The notes beneath the pieces were generated by a model. It saw nothing but the letters and a program-made list of their open reading frames with translations. It made no database searches and had not been told where the DNA came from. The position numbers were made by a program, and so were the translations under genes. This document shows positions 9,310-17,324 of a stretch of DNA of 64,000 bases, piece by piece. The DNA is taken from NCBI RefSeq assembly GCF_003056355.1, contig NZ_PYVW01000009.1, forward strand, positions 99,441-163,440, read 5' to 3'. Each line of letters begins with the position of its first letter. The stretch's first letter is position 1. Source of the DNA: Devosia naphthalenivorans (lineage in GTDB: Bacteria > Pseudomonadota > Alphaproteobacteria > Rhizobiales > Devosiaceae).

Positions 9310-9768
9310 TCAGTCGCACCACCACTCTTCACCGTCGGGCCAATGCCGGGCGAGCCGTTCCTCAATCAGGATATCACCAACATCTCGACTGCCAATGCGG
9401 ATTGTAGCCAATCGACGCTTACTGCTGGTGCTGTCATAACCGAGGCGTTCGATGGTCCACTCGTTACCGTTCAGCAGCTCGAGCATTCTAGCGCTAGCCT
9501 GGTGCGCCAGCTCCTTCTCAGCCTGTCCGCCACAAATAGAGGACTGAGGTTCGGGCGTGTCGAAATCCTTCAATCGGATGTTCTCGCCCTGCAGCCAGAG
9601 GGTGTCGCCGTCGACCAAGCAGGTCTTGTTAGCAGTGTTCGGACGGTTGCCGCACACAGTCAGGACTGGATTCTCTGCGAATACCGGCGGCGTAAGACAT
9701 GAGCAGACTGTCAGCGCCACCAGGACACGCCTTGCCGCTGAGCCCTCTAGGTAGTGTTGAAGGCTCAT
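9310..9768 (-). CDS. secreted SNase-like thermonuclease
   Basis: A 152-residue staphylococcal-nuclease-fold protein with an N-terminal signal peptide (about residues 1-31, ending V-F-A). The SNase core is visible: DGDTLWL, then NIRLKDFDTPEP (the Arg and Glu/Asp of the active-site loop), then a Gly-Tyr-Asp...K-R-R-LATI segment giving the second catalytic Arg, and DVGDILIEERLARHW at the end. It should cleave single- and double-stranded nucleic acid outside the cytoplasm in a calcium-dependent way. Four cysteines suggest disulfides. Its ATG overlaps the stop of the upstream gene (ATGA), so the two are coupled. Confidence 0.85.
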   Translation of the reverse strand: MSLQHYLEGSAARRVLVALTVCSCLTPPVFAENPVLTVCGNRPNTANKTCLVDGDTLWLQGENIRLKDFDTPEPQSSICGGQAEKELAHQASARMLELLNGNEWTIERLGYDSTSSKRRLATIRIGSRDVGDILIEERLARHWPDGEEWWCD

Positions 9769-10040
9769 TGGTCATTCCCATTTTGCTCAGGTGCTATCGT
9801 TGCAGCCGGGACGGCGCCGGCGCCCGGCGGCCTCCCGGAGCGCTCAAGTAGCTCTTCCAACTCGCACTTGATCATTAACAGCCGGCGACCTTCATCGGTC
9901 TCCGAGGCTGTGGGATTGAGCTCGAGCCACCTCTCACAGCCGAATAACAAGGTTTGAAGGCTTGCCCTTGGGTGCTGGTCATCCAGATCGCCGGCGCGAT
10001 CACGCCAGTGAAAAATGGCGAGCAGGTAATCTGGAGGCAT
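9765..10040 (-). CDS. small protein coupled to the nuclease, unknown
   Basis: A 91-residue, Leu/Glu-rich, probably helical soluble protein with a Pro/Gly/Ala-rich tail (about 69-82). It has no signal peptide and no family I recognise. Its stop codon overlaps the start of the secreted nuclease gene, so it is probably the first gene of a two-gene operon. It could be an immunity-like or unrelated cytoplasmic partner; nothing in the sequence decides this. Confidence 0.55.
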   Translation of the reverse strand: MPPDYLLAIFHWRDRAGDLDDQHPRASLQTLLFGCERWLELNPTASETDEGRRLLMIKCELEELLERSGRPPGAGAVPAATIAPEQNGNDQ

Positions 10041-10192
10041 CGGTCTTTCTCGCAGGCTGCTTCACGTGTGCGGTGCGGGTCCCCCGACCTCCGTTGCGCA
10101 ACGGCGATGTGCAATGATTTGGGCTGCGTTGTCCATAAACTTGCGACAGGCCCATGCTCATCGACTGGCCTCTGACGCCCTGGAGGCGTACG

Positions 10193-10465
10193 TCAGGCCG
10201 ACGTACGGCGCACCGGAGCCGTGACCCGCACGTCAGCTTGGTCAGCGGTGATCCGTAGACCGCGTTTGGTGAGGTGATATCCGATTGACGCAATATCAGT
10301 GAGGCAGGCAGTGGTATCCACCGCAGGTCGATCGAGCTCACCATCTGACATAACCAGTGCCCGGATCATCTTCCAAGGCGCAAAGCGCTCCGGCAAATTG
10401 CTGCCGGAAAGGTCTGAGGTGTAGGCGACCACGGATCCTTGGCCATGGAAAACGTAGACGTGCAT
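10193..10465 (-). CDS. small hypothetical protein
   Basis: A 90-residue protein with start ATG at 10465; the open frame continues upstream but that part looks non-coding. It begins MHVYVFHGQGSVVAYT, followed by a W-K-M-I-R-A-L segment and a basic C-terminus. The composition (mixed alpha/beta, few Lys) is that of a small globular cytoplasmic protein. I do not recognise the family. It lies between the nuclease pair and tRNA-Cys, inside the putative island. Confidence 0.5.
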   Translation of the reverse strand: MHVYVFHGQGSVVAYTSDLSGSNLPERFAPWKMIRALVMSDGELDRPAVDTTACLTDIASIGYHLTKRGLRITADQADVRVTAPVRRTSA

Positions 10466-10625
10466 CGCTGCTCCTATGTCGCATTCCATGTCGCATGGAT
10501 TCGCGGGGCCATTAGGGAAATGCCCGGAAATGCTGGGTATTTGCGTGCAACACAGCTGCGACATGAACCGGCGGTTCGGAGCACCCTGCCCGACTACAAA
10601 CCCTTGCGATTATTGAAGAATTTCT
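10466..10625. promoter_or_regulatory. intergenic stretch between island and tRNA-Cys
   Basis: About 160 bases that hold the promoter region of the small minus-strand gene and the 3' flank of tRNA-Cys. If the left region is a tRNA-integrated island, this side should contain one att boundary. I could not see a repeated copy of the tRNA 3' end elsewhere in the first 10 kb. Confidence 0.3.
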
Positions 10626-10699
10626 TGGAGGCCACGTCCGGAATTGAACCGGAGTACACGGATTTGCAATCCGCTGCGTAACCACTCCGCCACGTGGCC
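10626..10699 (-). tRNA. tRNA-Cys (GCA)
   Basis: On the minus strand a full cloverleaf can be drawn. The 7-bp acceptor stem is GGCCACG with CGTGGCC, the anticodon loop carries GCA flanked by TT and AA, the T-arm has GGTTCAATTCC, and the discriminator is U as expected for tRNA-Cys, followed by an encoded CCA. 74 nt with CCA. Its 3' end faces the accessory region at lower coordinates. Confidence 0.95.
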
Positions 10700-10867
10700 T
10701 CACGTCCGCAGTAACTATTGCACGACAATGCCTTATGCAAGACCCCAGCTAACAGGCGGTAAACTTTCTGGACTACAAACTCCACGGGGTGGGATGGTTG
10801 CCGGAATGCCCCATTGCGGCGCATGATCAGCGACGCCGCAACCGACTGGCCGCTGCGTCGCCATTCG

Positions 10868-11770
10868 TCAGTGGGCTGCTGCCACATGATAATTCATGTG
10901 CTGGAGGTCGGAGAGAAGGCTGGGACCGGTCGGCTGCCAACCCAGTTTCTCGCGCGTCCATTCGCTCGATGCCGGCAGGTCCAGGGTCGCAAAATGGGCA
11001 AGCGGGCCGTAGTGACCGGGCACCTCTTCCGGCGACAAAGACCGCACGGGGATACCCAGGCCGAGTCCCACTGCCTCTGCCACCTCGCGCGCCGAGACGC
11101 CCTCCTCGGCGACGGCATGGTAGCGCGCTCCAGGCTCATGCTGCTCGAGTGCCAGGCGGTACAATCGAGCAACGTCGCTGACATGGGCGGCGGACCAGCG
11201 CTCCTTGCCTTCCCCGACATAGGCTGAAAACCCTCGGGCGCGGGCGACCTCGATCATCGGCGTGAGCAGCCCCTGCTTTTCGACATCATGCACCTGAGGC
11301 AGGCGCACAACCGCAACGCTGACGTCCTTCGCCGCCACAGCTTCTCCGGCCAGCTCGGACAGGCGACGCGGATTGGCGTTGTCGCGATCGAAACGCTGTT
11401 CGGTTGCCGGTTGGCCGGGGGCTCCGTTCCCCATCCCGACACCGGAGGTGATCAGAAACGGCTTGCTCGATCCGGCGAGCGCGTCACCCATGGCTTCGAT
11501 CACGCGGCGATCCTTTTCGCAGTTCGCGAGGAAATTGGCGAAGTCGTGATCGAAGGCGGCGTGGATGACCGCATCGGCTTGTGCCGCCCCGCTGGCTAGA
11601 GTTTCGGGATTCTCCAGGCTGCCGCGGTGGACCTCTGCACCCGCGCGGGCAAGCGCCTCCGCCCCGTGGTCCGATCGGGTCATGCCGAGAACCTCATGTC
11701 CCGCAGCGATGAGTTCAGGCACGATCCTCGAGCCGATAAAGCCCGTCGCACCAGTCAGGAAAACACGCAT
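10868..11770 (-). CDS. SDR-family NAD(P)-dependent epimerase-like oxidoreductase
   Basis: A 300-residue atypical/extended short-chain dehydrogenase. The N-terminus MRVFLTGATGFIGSR has the TGxxGxxG cofactor loop, and an Arg/Ser after the second strand (MTRSDHG) suggests NADP preference. The canonical YxxxK catalytic pair is not obvious; the corresponding region reads N-P-R-R-L-S-E-L-A, as in many NmrA/epimerase-like members. The C-terminal half (EKLGWQPTGPSLLSDL) is typical of sugar-epimerase-like SDRs. It diverges from an HTH regulator gene about 100 bp away, which probably controls it. Substrate unknown. Confidence 0.85.
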   Translation of the reverse strand: MRVFLTGATGFIGSRIVPELIAAGHEVLGMTRSDHGAEALARAGAEVHRGSLENPETLASGAAQADAVIHAAFDHDFANFLANCEKDRRVIEAMGDALAGSSKPFLITSGVGMGNGAPGQPATEQRFDRDNANPRRLSELAGEAVAAKDVSVAVVRLPQVHDVEKQGLLTPMIEVARARGFSAYVGEGKERWSAAHVSDVARLYRLALEQHEPGARYHAVAEEGVSAREVAEAVGLGLGIPVRSLSPEEVPGHYGPLAHFATLDLPASSEWTREKLGWQPTGPSLLSDLQHMNYHVAAAH

Positions 11771-11868
11771 GAAAACACCTTTCTGATTGTTGGATCAGCC
11801 AAGTGGACCTATGTTCGTTCCTGTTAAAGTAGTGACTTTATCATGGTATAAACGCCAACAGGATAATC

Positions 11869-12708
11869 ATGCCCTCCCCCACTGCCAATGCGCTCGGGAC
11901 TTATCTGCGAGATCGCCGGACGCGGCTTGATCCCGCCACGTTCGGGTTCATCGGCGGTCGTCGCCGAACACCGGGATTGCGCCGGGAAGAAGTGGCGCAG
12001 CGCGCCAACATCAGCCCAACCTGGTATACGTGGCTCGAACAGGGACGCGGCGGGGCACCATCGGCCGATGTGCTTGACCGGATATCGAAGGGCCTGATGC
12101 TGACCGAGCCCGAACGGGAACACCTTTTCATGCTTGGGCTCGGCCGTCCGCCCGAGGTGCATTACAAGCCGGTTGAGGGAGTGACACCGAGACTGCAGCG
12201 GGTGCTTGACGCCCTGGATAGCAGCCCGGCCTTCATCAAGACGGCGACCTGGGACGTGATTGCCTGGAACCGTGCCGCCGCGGCCGTGCTGACGGACTAC
12301 GGCCAGCTTCCACCTGAACAGCGCAATATTCTTCGGCTCATGTTCGGCAATTCGCAGATCAGGGCCATACAGGAGGATTGGGAGAGCGTCGCCCGTTACG
12401 TCGTAGGCTCGTTCCGCGCCGACGTGGCGCGCGCCGGGGCGACCGAGGAAATTACCCAATTGGTGGACGAACTCTGCCGAACCAGCCCGGTGTTCGACAG
12501 GCTATGGCGCGACAACGAGATCGCCGCACATCACGAGGGGCTCAAGCGCCTTCACCACCCTGATGTTGGCCTGCTGGAGCTTGAGTTCTCAGCCTTCGCC
12601 GTTGATGGACGTCCCGAACTCGGCATGGTGATCTACAATCCGGCGTCCAGCGACGATGCCGACCGTGTGCGGGCGTTGGTGCGCATGCGAGAGCATCACA
12701 TCTCGTAG
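11869..12708 (+). CDS. MmyB-type HTH transcriptional regulator
   Basis: A 279-residue regulator with an N-terminal XRE-like HTH (residues ~8-85; PGLRREEVAQRANISPTWYTWLEQGRG is its core) and a C-terminal MmyB-like ligand-binding domain (~100-275; the AWNRAAAAVL and PVFDRLWRDNEIA motifs are family hallmarks). In actinobacteria such domains sense fatty-acid-like ligands; proteobacterial members commonly sit divergent to an SDR and repress it. Exactly that layout is seen here with the gene at 10868-11770. Confidence 0.85.
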   Translation: MPSPTANALGTYLRDRRTRLDPATFGFIGGRRRTPGLRREEVAQRANISPTWYTWLEQGRGGAPSADVLDRISKGLMLTEPEREHLFMLGLGRPPEVHYKPVEGVTPRLQRVLDALDSSPAFIKTATWDVIAWNRAAAAVLTDYGQLPPEQRNILRLMFGNSQIRAIQEDWESVARYVVGSFRADVARAGATEEITQLVDELCRTSPVFDRLWRDNEIAAHHEGLKRLHHPDVGLLELEFSAFAVDGRPELGMVIYNPASSDDADRVRALVRMREHHIS

Positions 12709-12766
12709 TTCGTCCGGCCAACGGCAGAGCAGCGCCCGACTGCGCACTTGGCCAAGCGTTAGCCCA

Positions 12767-13714
12767 TCAGGCGATAGCCCCCTCGAATTCCTCCGCCGCC
12801 ATGCCGGGCGATGTTGCCGGGGTGTCGCGTGCGTAGCGGGCCGGGGATATGCCGGCGTCACGCAGGAAGGCCACGCTGAAGGCGCTTGCGGAGCGGTATC
12901 CAACCTTTCGGGCGATTTCGCTCACACTCCCCTCGCGCTTGCGCAACAGGTTCTTGGCCAAAGCCAGCCGCCATGCGGTCAGATATTCCATGGGCGCCAT
13001 GCCCACCGTGCTCTGGAAGCGCTCATGAAAACCCGACCGGGACAGGGCTGCCTCCCTTGCCAGTTCGGCAACCGTCCAGCCGCGCTCGGGCTTTGCGTGC
13101 ATGCTCCTTATTGCCGTCGCCAGCCGATCGTCCGACAGGGCGCGCAGCAATCCCGGTGAATTGGCCAGCTCGGCAGTCGAGCGCAACGCCTCGATCAGCA
13201 GCACTTCCAATAGATGCTGCAACACCACTTCACGCCCCGGCTTGTTGCCCACTGCCTCGTCGCCCAGCAATTGCATCAACATGGCCAGACGATGCTCGCC
13301 CCGCACCACCACCAATTTGGGAAGCAGCGACGACAGCAGGGTCGCATCGTCGGACCGGAAAATGCAGTAGCCGACCAGCGCCCGCATATCGACCGGGCCA
13401 TCGATACTGCCGACGCGATATCCGCCGCCGGGCAGGATCACCGGATCGATCACCAGGTCATTGTCTGCGCTGGGCACGTCACTCCACATCATGAAGTCCT
13501 GCGCAAAGGGGATCAGAATGAAATCGCCGGCATTGACGATAACCTCACCGCTTTGGTGATCCCTGTAGCGCAGGCTCCCCTTGAGCACCGCGACGTAATA
13601 GGGGTTGGGCGATTGCGTCCGCCTCACCCGCCAGGGCCCCGATCCGGTGACGCATTTGGAAAACGGCGCGCCCGGCTGCAGCAAGCCAACAATCTGCGCG
13701 AGAGGATCAGCCAT
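12767..13714 (-). CDS. AraC-family regulator with cupin domain
   Basis: A 315-residue regulator. Start ATG at 13714 (MADPLAQIVGLL) is preferred to the upstream in-frame ATG at 13792, which overlaps the divergent promoter. Residues ~5-185 are the AraC N-terminal cupin (Cupin_6), with GDFILIPFAQDFMMWS as its barrel. Residues ~215-300 are the double HTH: WTVAELAREAALSRSGFHERFQ and VSEIARKVGYRSASAFSVAF, ending G-I-S-P-A-R-Y. It is divergent to an SDR gene, the usual target of this subfamily. Confidence 0.9.
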   Translation of the reverse strand: MADPLAQIVGLLQPGAPFSKCVTGSGPWRVRRTQSPNPYYVAVLKGSLRYRDHQSGEVIVNAGDFILIPFAQDFMMWSDVPSADNDLVIDPVILPGGGYRVGSIDGPVDMRALVGYCIFRSDDATLLSSLLPKLVVVRGEHRLAMLMQLLGDEAVGNKPGREVVLQHLLEVLLIEALRSTAELANSPGLLRALSDDRLATAIRSMHAKPERGWTVAELAREAALSRSGFHERFQSTVGMAPMEYLTAWRLALAKNLLRKREGSVSEIARKVGYRSASAFSVAFLRDAGISPARYARDTPATSPGMAAEEFEGAIA

Positions 13715-13811
13715 TCTGGACTCACTCGAAATAATCTTGGACGATAAAATATAGAACGTCCAACCGCCTGTGACTATCTCCTGTTCGGCCAATCAAGCAC
13801 AGGATCATGCC

Positions 13812-14570
13812 ATGACCGAAAATTCTCGCATCGCACTCGTCACCGGCGCCAATCAGGGCATCGGGCTTCAGATCGCAACGGACCTTGCCGCCAGTGGCCT
13901 CACGGTGCTGCTCGCCTCGCGCAATCTCGACCGGGGCAAGGCCGCCGCTCAAGGTATTGACGGCGATGTTCATCCCATTCAGCTCGATGTCACCGACGAG
14001 GCTTCGATCCGCGCGGCTGTCGCGCAAGTCGAGCAGCAGTTCGGCCGCCTCGACATTCTCGTCAACAATGCCGCCATTTCCCGGGCCAACGGCCCGGAAA
14101 GCGAGACCATGCAGGACTATATCCAGCGCTCGCGGGCGACACTGATCTCGGTAGACGAAGTCCGGACCATCTGGGAAACCAATGTCTTCGGTGTCCTTGC
14201 CGTCACCCAAGCCTTCGTGCCCTTGCTGCGGAAGGCGAACGGCGCAAGTGTCGTCAATGTCTCGAGCAGTCTGGGCTCGCTATCCATGCTCGCACCCGAC
14301 AATCCCTACCGGACAACCTTCAACCCCGGTTATGGCGCATCCAAGACCGCGCTCAACGCCATTACGATGGCCTTTGCCATCGATCTTGAAGCCGAAGGTA
14401 TCAAGGTCAACGCGGTGACGCCGGGCTTCACTGCCACCGCGCTCAACAATTACGAGGGTACCGAAACCGTCCAGCAGGGTGCCGCCGAAGCCGTTCGTGT
14501 CGCCCTGCTTGGGAACCAAGGCCCGACGGGCGTTTTCACCGGGTCGGTCAACGAAATCCAGCCCTGGTGA
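13812..14570 (+). CDS. classical SDR oxidoreductase
   Basis: A 252-residue classical short-chain dehydrogenase from the ATG at 13812. It has the cofactor loop TGANQGIG near residue 11, NNAA (residues ~80-83), the catalytic Ser in VNVSSSLGS and the Y-G-A-S-K pair, followed by the VNAVTPGF loop. It is close to carbonyl-reductase-like SDRs induced by AraC/Cupin_6 regulators, which fits its divergent neighbour at 12767-13714. The physiological substrate cannot be read from sequence; detoxification of carbonyls or quinones is a reasonable guess. Confidence 0.9.
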   Translation: MTENSRIALVTGANQGIGLQIATDLAASGLTVLLASRNLDRGKAAAQGIDGDVHPIQLDVTDEASIRAAVAQVEQQFGRLDILVNNAAISRANGPESETMQDYIQRSRATLISVDEVRTIWETNVFGVLAVTQAFVPLLRKANGASVVNVSSSLGSLSMLAPDNPYRTTFNPGYGASKTALNAITMAFAIDLEAEGIKVNAVTPGFTATALNNYEGTETVQQGAAEAVRVALLGNQGPTGVFTGSVNEIQPW

Positions 14571-14579
14571 TGGAAACGA

Positions 14580-14605
14580 GGCCCGCCGGCACCTGCTGGC
14601 GGGCC
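14580..14605 (+). terminator. GC-rich hairpin after the SDR gene
   Basis: Arms GGCCCGCC and GGCGGGCC with a 10-base loop, ten bases past the SDR stop. No T-run follows, so it is terminator-like only. The region is convergent with the DnaB-like gene, so it may serve both sides. Confidence 0.5.
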
Positions 14606-14657
14606 GACTCCTGAGCGGCAGGCTGAATTCGGCCTGCGGCAGGTCTGCGACACCAGT

Positions 14658-15371
14658 TTAGCTAGCAGCGCTCATATGCGCTGGCCCATTACTCAGGAAA
14701 TGCGTCTTCGTGAACAGGGCCAAGTCTAACGGATTTGGCAACCTGACATCGCTCAGATCGGGAGAGCGTTTTCCAGAGGGATCGTAAGACCGAGCGATCT
14801 GCGAGATGAAGACAACTGCCACCCCGCTTTTTTCGGCGAAGGATTTCAGGGCCTCGACCTGTTCTGCGAGTGGGGGATGCTCACGCTTCTGGTCCAATAG
14901 CTGCAGATAGTCGATTACGATCACTGTGCCCGTTGGTGCAGATCGCGCCTTGGAAATGATGTGGTCCGCACATATCCCATCGGAGCAGTCGAACTCGAAC
15001 CCAGCCCCAAGCCGGCTTGGTTCGATGCCGAGGGAACTCAGGCGTTCCAGAACCTCGCCTTCGGTATATTCCAAGGTGAAGAACATGCCGCGTTTGCCAG
15101 ATTTCACGGCTTCCACTGCGATCTCAAGGGCGAGCAGGGTCTTACCTTGTGCGGGGCGAGCCCCGATAAGCATCATGTCGCCGTTTTTCAGGCCCGCGTA
15201 CAACTTGCTTGCAGACGAGCTTGATTGATATTTCGTGGCGAGCAGGCTCCAGCTCTTGAAGCCTTCGCCGGAGGCTATGCGATCGAGCGCGACATGTAGC
15301 TCGATGCCTTCTTCACGTGCGAGACGCTTTGCGCTGCGTTTAAGATGGTAGATTGGCGCTGAGAGTTTCAT
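14658..15371 (-). CDS. DnaB-like helicase C-terminal-domain protein
   Basis: A 237-residue protein made of a short N-terminal motif (residues 1-47: LKRSAKRLAREEG, A-L-D-x-I-A, then GFKSWSLLATKY) joined to a RecA-like DnaB C-terminal core. Walker A-like GARPAQGKT is at about 72-80, Walker B VIVIDYLQLLD at about 150, then FISQIARS. It lacks the DnaB N-terminal primase-binding domain, so it is not the replicative helicase. The same short N-terminal motif occurs in several small bacterial proteins of unknown function. Role unknown; isolated location with its own promoter region. Confidence 0.75.
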   Translation of the reverse strand: MKLSAPIYHLKRSAKRLAREEGIELHVALDRIASGEGFKSWSLLATKYQSSSSASKLYAGLKNGDMMLIGARPAQGKTLLALEIAVEAVKSGKRGMFFTLEYTEGEVLERLSSLGIEPSRLGAGFEFDCSDGICADHIISKARSAPTGTVIVIDYLQLLDQKREHPPLAEQVEALKSFAEKSGVAVVFISQIARSYDPSGKRSPDLSDVRLPNPLDLALFTKTHFLSNGPAHMSAAS

Positions 15372-15591
15372 CGTACCCTTTCAGTGCGGGCGTTGTCAGC
15401 AATCCCTCCTTTTGCTTCTGCCCGACCTATGGGTTGGGTTCGATGAAGTCCGGTATGATGTCTACTTTCCCATTGGAGGGGGGAGGCGTGGACCGCGCCA
15501 GAATCGCATTCTAGCACGCCGCAATATTCTCGGAAGATAGCCAATTCGTCGTTCCCGCCCACGCAGCCGTTCAAGAGCAGGAAGGGAGCGA

Positions 15592-16092
15592 TCAGGTGAT
15601 GTCGCCGGGGCGCAGCATGCGTTTGAGCGATGAGCTGCGGAACACGAAGTGTTCGACCAGGGCTCCAGCAACGTGCAGCACGATTACGGCGACGAGTGCA
15701 ATTCGAAGTAGCCCGGCGTGCGCGTCAGCTGCGCCTTCGACACCGAGGAACCAGGCCACAGCTCCACTGAGTGGCATTGCAATGAGCAGCAAATAGAGCG
15801 CGCCGTGCGTAATGGCGCCGAGGGTCGAGGCCCATTTCGGCTGGTTCTCGGAGCGCGGTGGGTGACCATGGGTGCGTCGCAGGTAGAGCCGGTAAAGCAC
15901 GACCAGAAGGACGCTTACCCCGGCGATTATGTGCAGGATGGCGCCGATGCCGGGGGGCCCACCAAGACCATCCTCTCGGGCTTCCCACGCCTCGCTCATG
16001 GCGTCGCCGATGATCAGCTGAAAGACCACCAGCGCCACTGTCACCCAATGCAGTGCGACTTGCTGGCTAGACCAACCAGTTGAAATGGGCAT
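15592..16092 (-). CDS. cytochrome b561-type protein
   Basis: A 166-residue, four-helix membrane protein of the bacterial cytochrome b561 family. Helix 1 carries ALHWVTVALVVFQL, helix 2 has ILHIIAGVSVLLVV, then GAITHGALYLLLIAMPLSGA and the last VAVIVLHVAGALVEHFVF. The four histidines H15, H53 (in ILHI) and the later THG and LHV/EHF positions are the expected haem-b ligands. It should transfer electrons between the quinone pool and periplasmic partners. It stands alone here. Confidence 0.85.
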   Translation of the reverse strand: MPISTGWSSQQVALHWVTVALVVFQLIIGDAMSEAWEAREDGLGGPPGIGAILHIIAGVSVLLVVLYRLYLRRTHGHPPRSENQPKWASTLGAITHGALYLLLIAMPLSGAVAWFLGVEGAADAHAGLLRIALVAVIVLHVAGALVEHFVFRSSSLKRMLRPGDIT

Positions 16093-16220
16093 ATCCGACC
16101 TCCCGTTTTCAGCAGCCCATCACGGATTGGCTGGTGCGGCAAGTGGTCGTGGAACTGGAGGATGGTGAACTCCCTGCCGCCTCCGTTCGGTTTGCGGAAA
16201 AGGACAGTTCTCAAGCAGAA

Positions 16221-16242
16221 GGGCGGGATCGAAATCCCGCCC
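16221..16242 (-). terminator. terminator of the TRAP operon
   Basis: Perfect 9-bp stem (GGGCGGGAT with ATCCCGCCC) and a four-base loop, 24-45 bases beyond the stop of the TRAP binding-protein gene on the minus strand, followed by a short pyrimidine stretch. Confidence 0.65.
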
Positions 16243-16265
16243 TCCCCTTTCATTCGCTCGAGGCC

Positions 16266-17279
16266 TTATTCGCCGCGGATGGTGGCCAGTTCCGCGTTGA
16301 CGCGCTCGATCACCTCGGCGCCGATGGATGCGGCACTGCGTTCGTAAACGCCCGCAACCGCTGCACGGATTTCGGCCATGTTCTCTTCCGAGATATCGTT
16401 GACCTCAAGGCCGGCATCCTTGATGCGCTGCAGTGACTCGCTGGACAGGGCGCGGCTGGCGGTGCGCTGTACGTCGCGACCGACAATCGAGCAGTCCACA
16501 AGGATCTGCTGCTCTTCGGCAGAGTAGGTATCGAAGATCGGCTTGGAGAACAGCACCACGAATGGCGTGTAGGCGTGGCGGGTGTTGGAGACGTAGTCCT
16601 GCACTTCAAAGAAGCGCGACGTGTCGATCGTCACATAGGGGTTTTCCTGGGCGTCGATTGCACCGGTCTCGAGTGCGGTGAACACTTCGCCGAAAGCCAT
16701 CGGCTGGGCGTTGGTTCCCAGCGTCTGGAAGGTGTCGAGGAAGATATTGTTCTGCATGACGCGCACGCGCATGCCTTCGAAATCTTCCAGGCTTTCCACC
16801 GGGCGAAGCGAGTTGGAGAGATTGCGGAAGCCGTTCTCCCAGTACGAGAGGTTGACCAGATTGTGCTTGGGCAGCAGGTCGGCCATGTACTTGCCGAACT
16901 CGCCATCGAGCAGGGCATCCGCTTCTTCTTCGTTGTTAAGAAGGAACGGCAGATCGAAAACGCCAAGCGCGGGTTCGATGGCGACCAGCGGTGAAGTCGA
17001 AGAAATCACCATTTCGAGCGTGCCCGAACGCAGGGCCTGGGCCGACTGCAAATCATCGCCCAGAGCCGAGCTCCAGAACGCGTTGACGGTCCAGGCGCCA
17101 TCGGTGCGCTCGGCAATACATGCCTTCATTGCCTCGACGCCGTCACCCACCGGATGGTCTTCGGCAATGCCGTTGGCGATGCGGATGGTCCGCTCCGAAA
17201 CCTGGGCGAATGCCGGGGTGGCAACGCTTGACAGCAGAGTGGCGGCGAGACCCGCCGCGACGAGAGATTTCCAATTCAT
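16266..17279 (-). CDS. TRAP transporter solute-binding protein (DctP type)
   Basis: A 337-residue periplasmic DctP-family binding protein with a signal peptide (1-25, ending A-F-A). Family marks are IRIANGIAEDHPVGDGVEAMKACI near the N-terminus, MRVRVMQNNIFLDTFQTLGTNAQPMAFGEVFTALETGAIDAQENP in pieces through the middle (the Arg that binds the ligand carboxylate is in MRVRVM), and FFEVQDYV. It delivers a carboxylated substrate to the QM permease genes. AAGGAGGAG lies just upstream of the ATG. It is the last gene of the operon dctQ-M-P; the neighbouring LacI regulator suggests a sugar acid. Confidence 0.92.
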   Translation of the reverse strand: MNWKSLVAAGLAATLLSSVATPAFAQVSERTIRIANGIAEDHPVGDGVEAMKACIAERTDGAWTVNAFWSSALGDDLQSAQALRSGTLEMVISSTSPLVAIEPALGVFDLPFLLNNEEEADALLDGEFGKYMADLLPKHNLVNLSYWENGFRNLSNSLRPVESLEDFEGMRVRVMQNNIFLDTFQTLGTNAQPMAFGEVFTALETGAIDAQENPYVTIDTSRFFEVQDYVSNTRHAYTPFVVLFSKPIFDTYSAEEQQILVDCSIVGRDVQRTASRALSSESLQRIKDAGLEVNDISEENMAEIRAAVAGVYERSAASIGAEVIERVNAELATIRGE

Positions 17280-17324
17280 GAGTATTCTCCTCCTTGTTGA
17301 TTATATTGGGTCGAAACGACTGAT

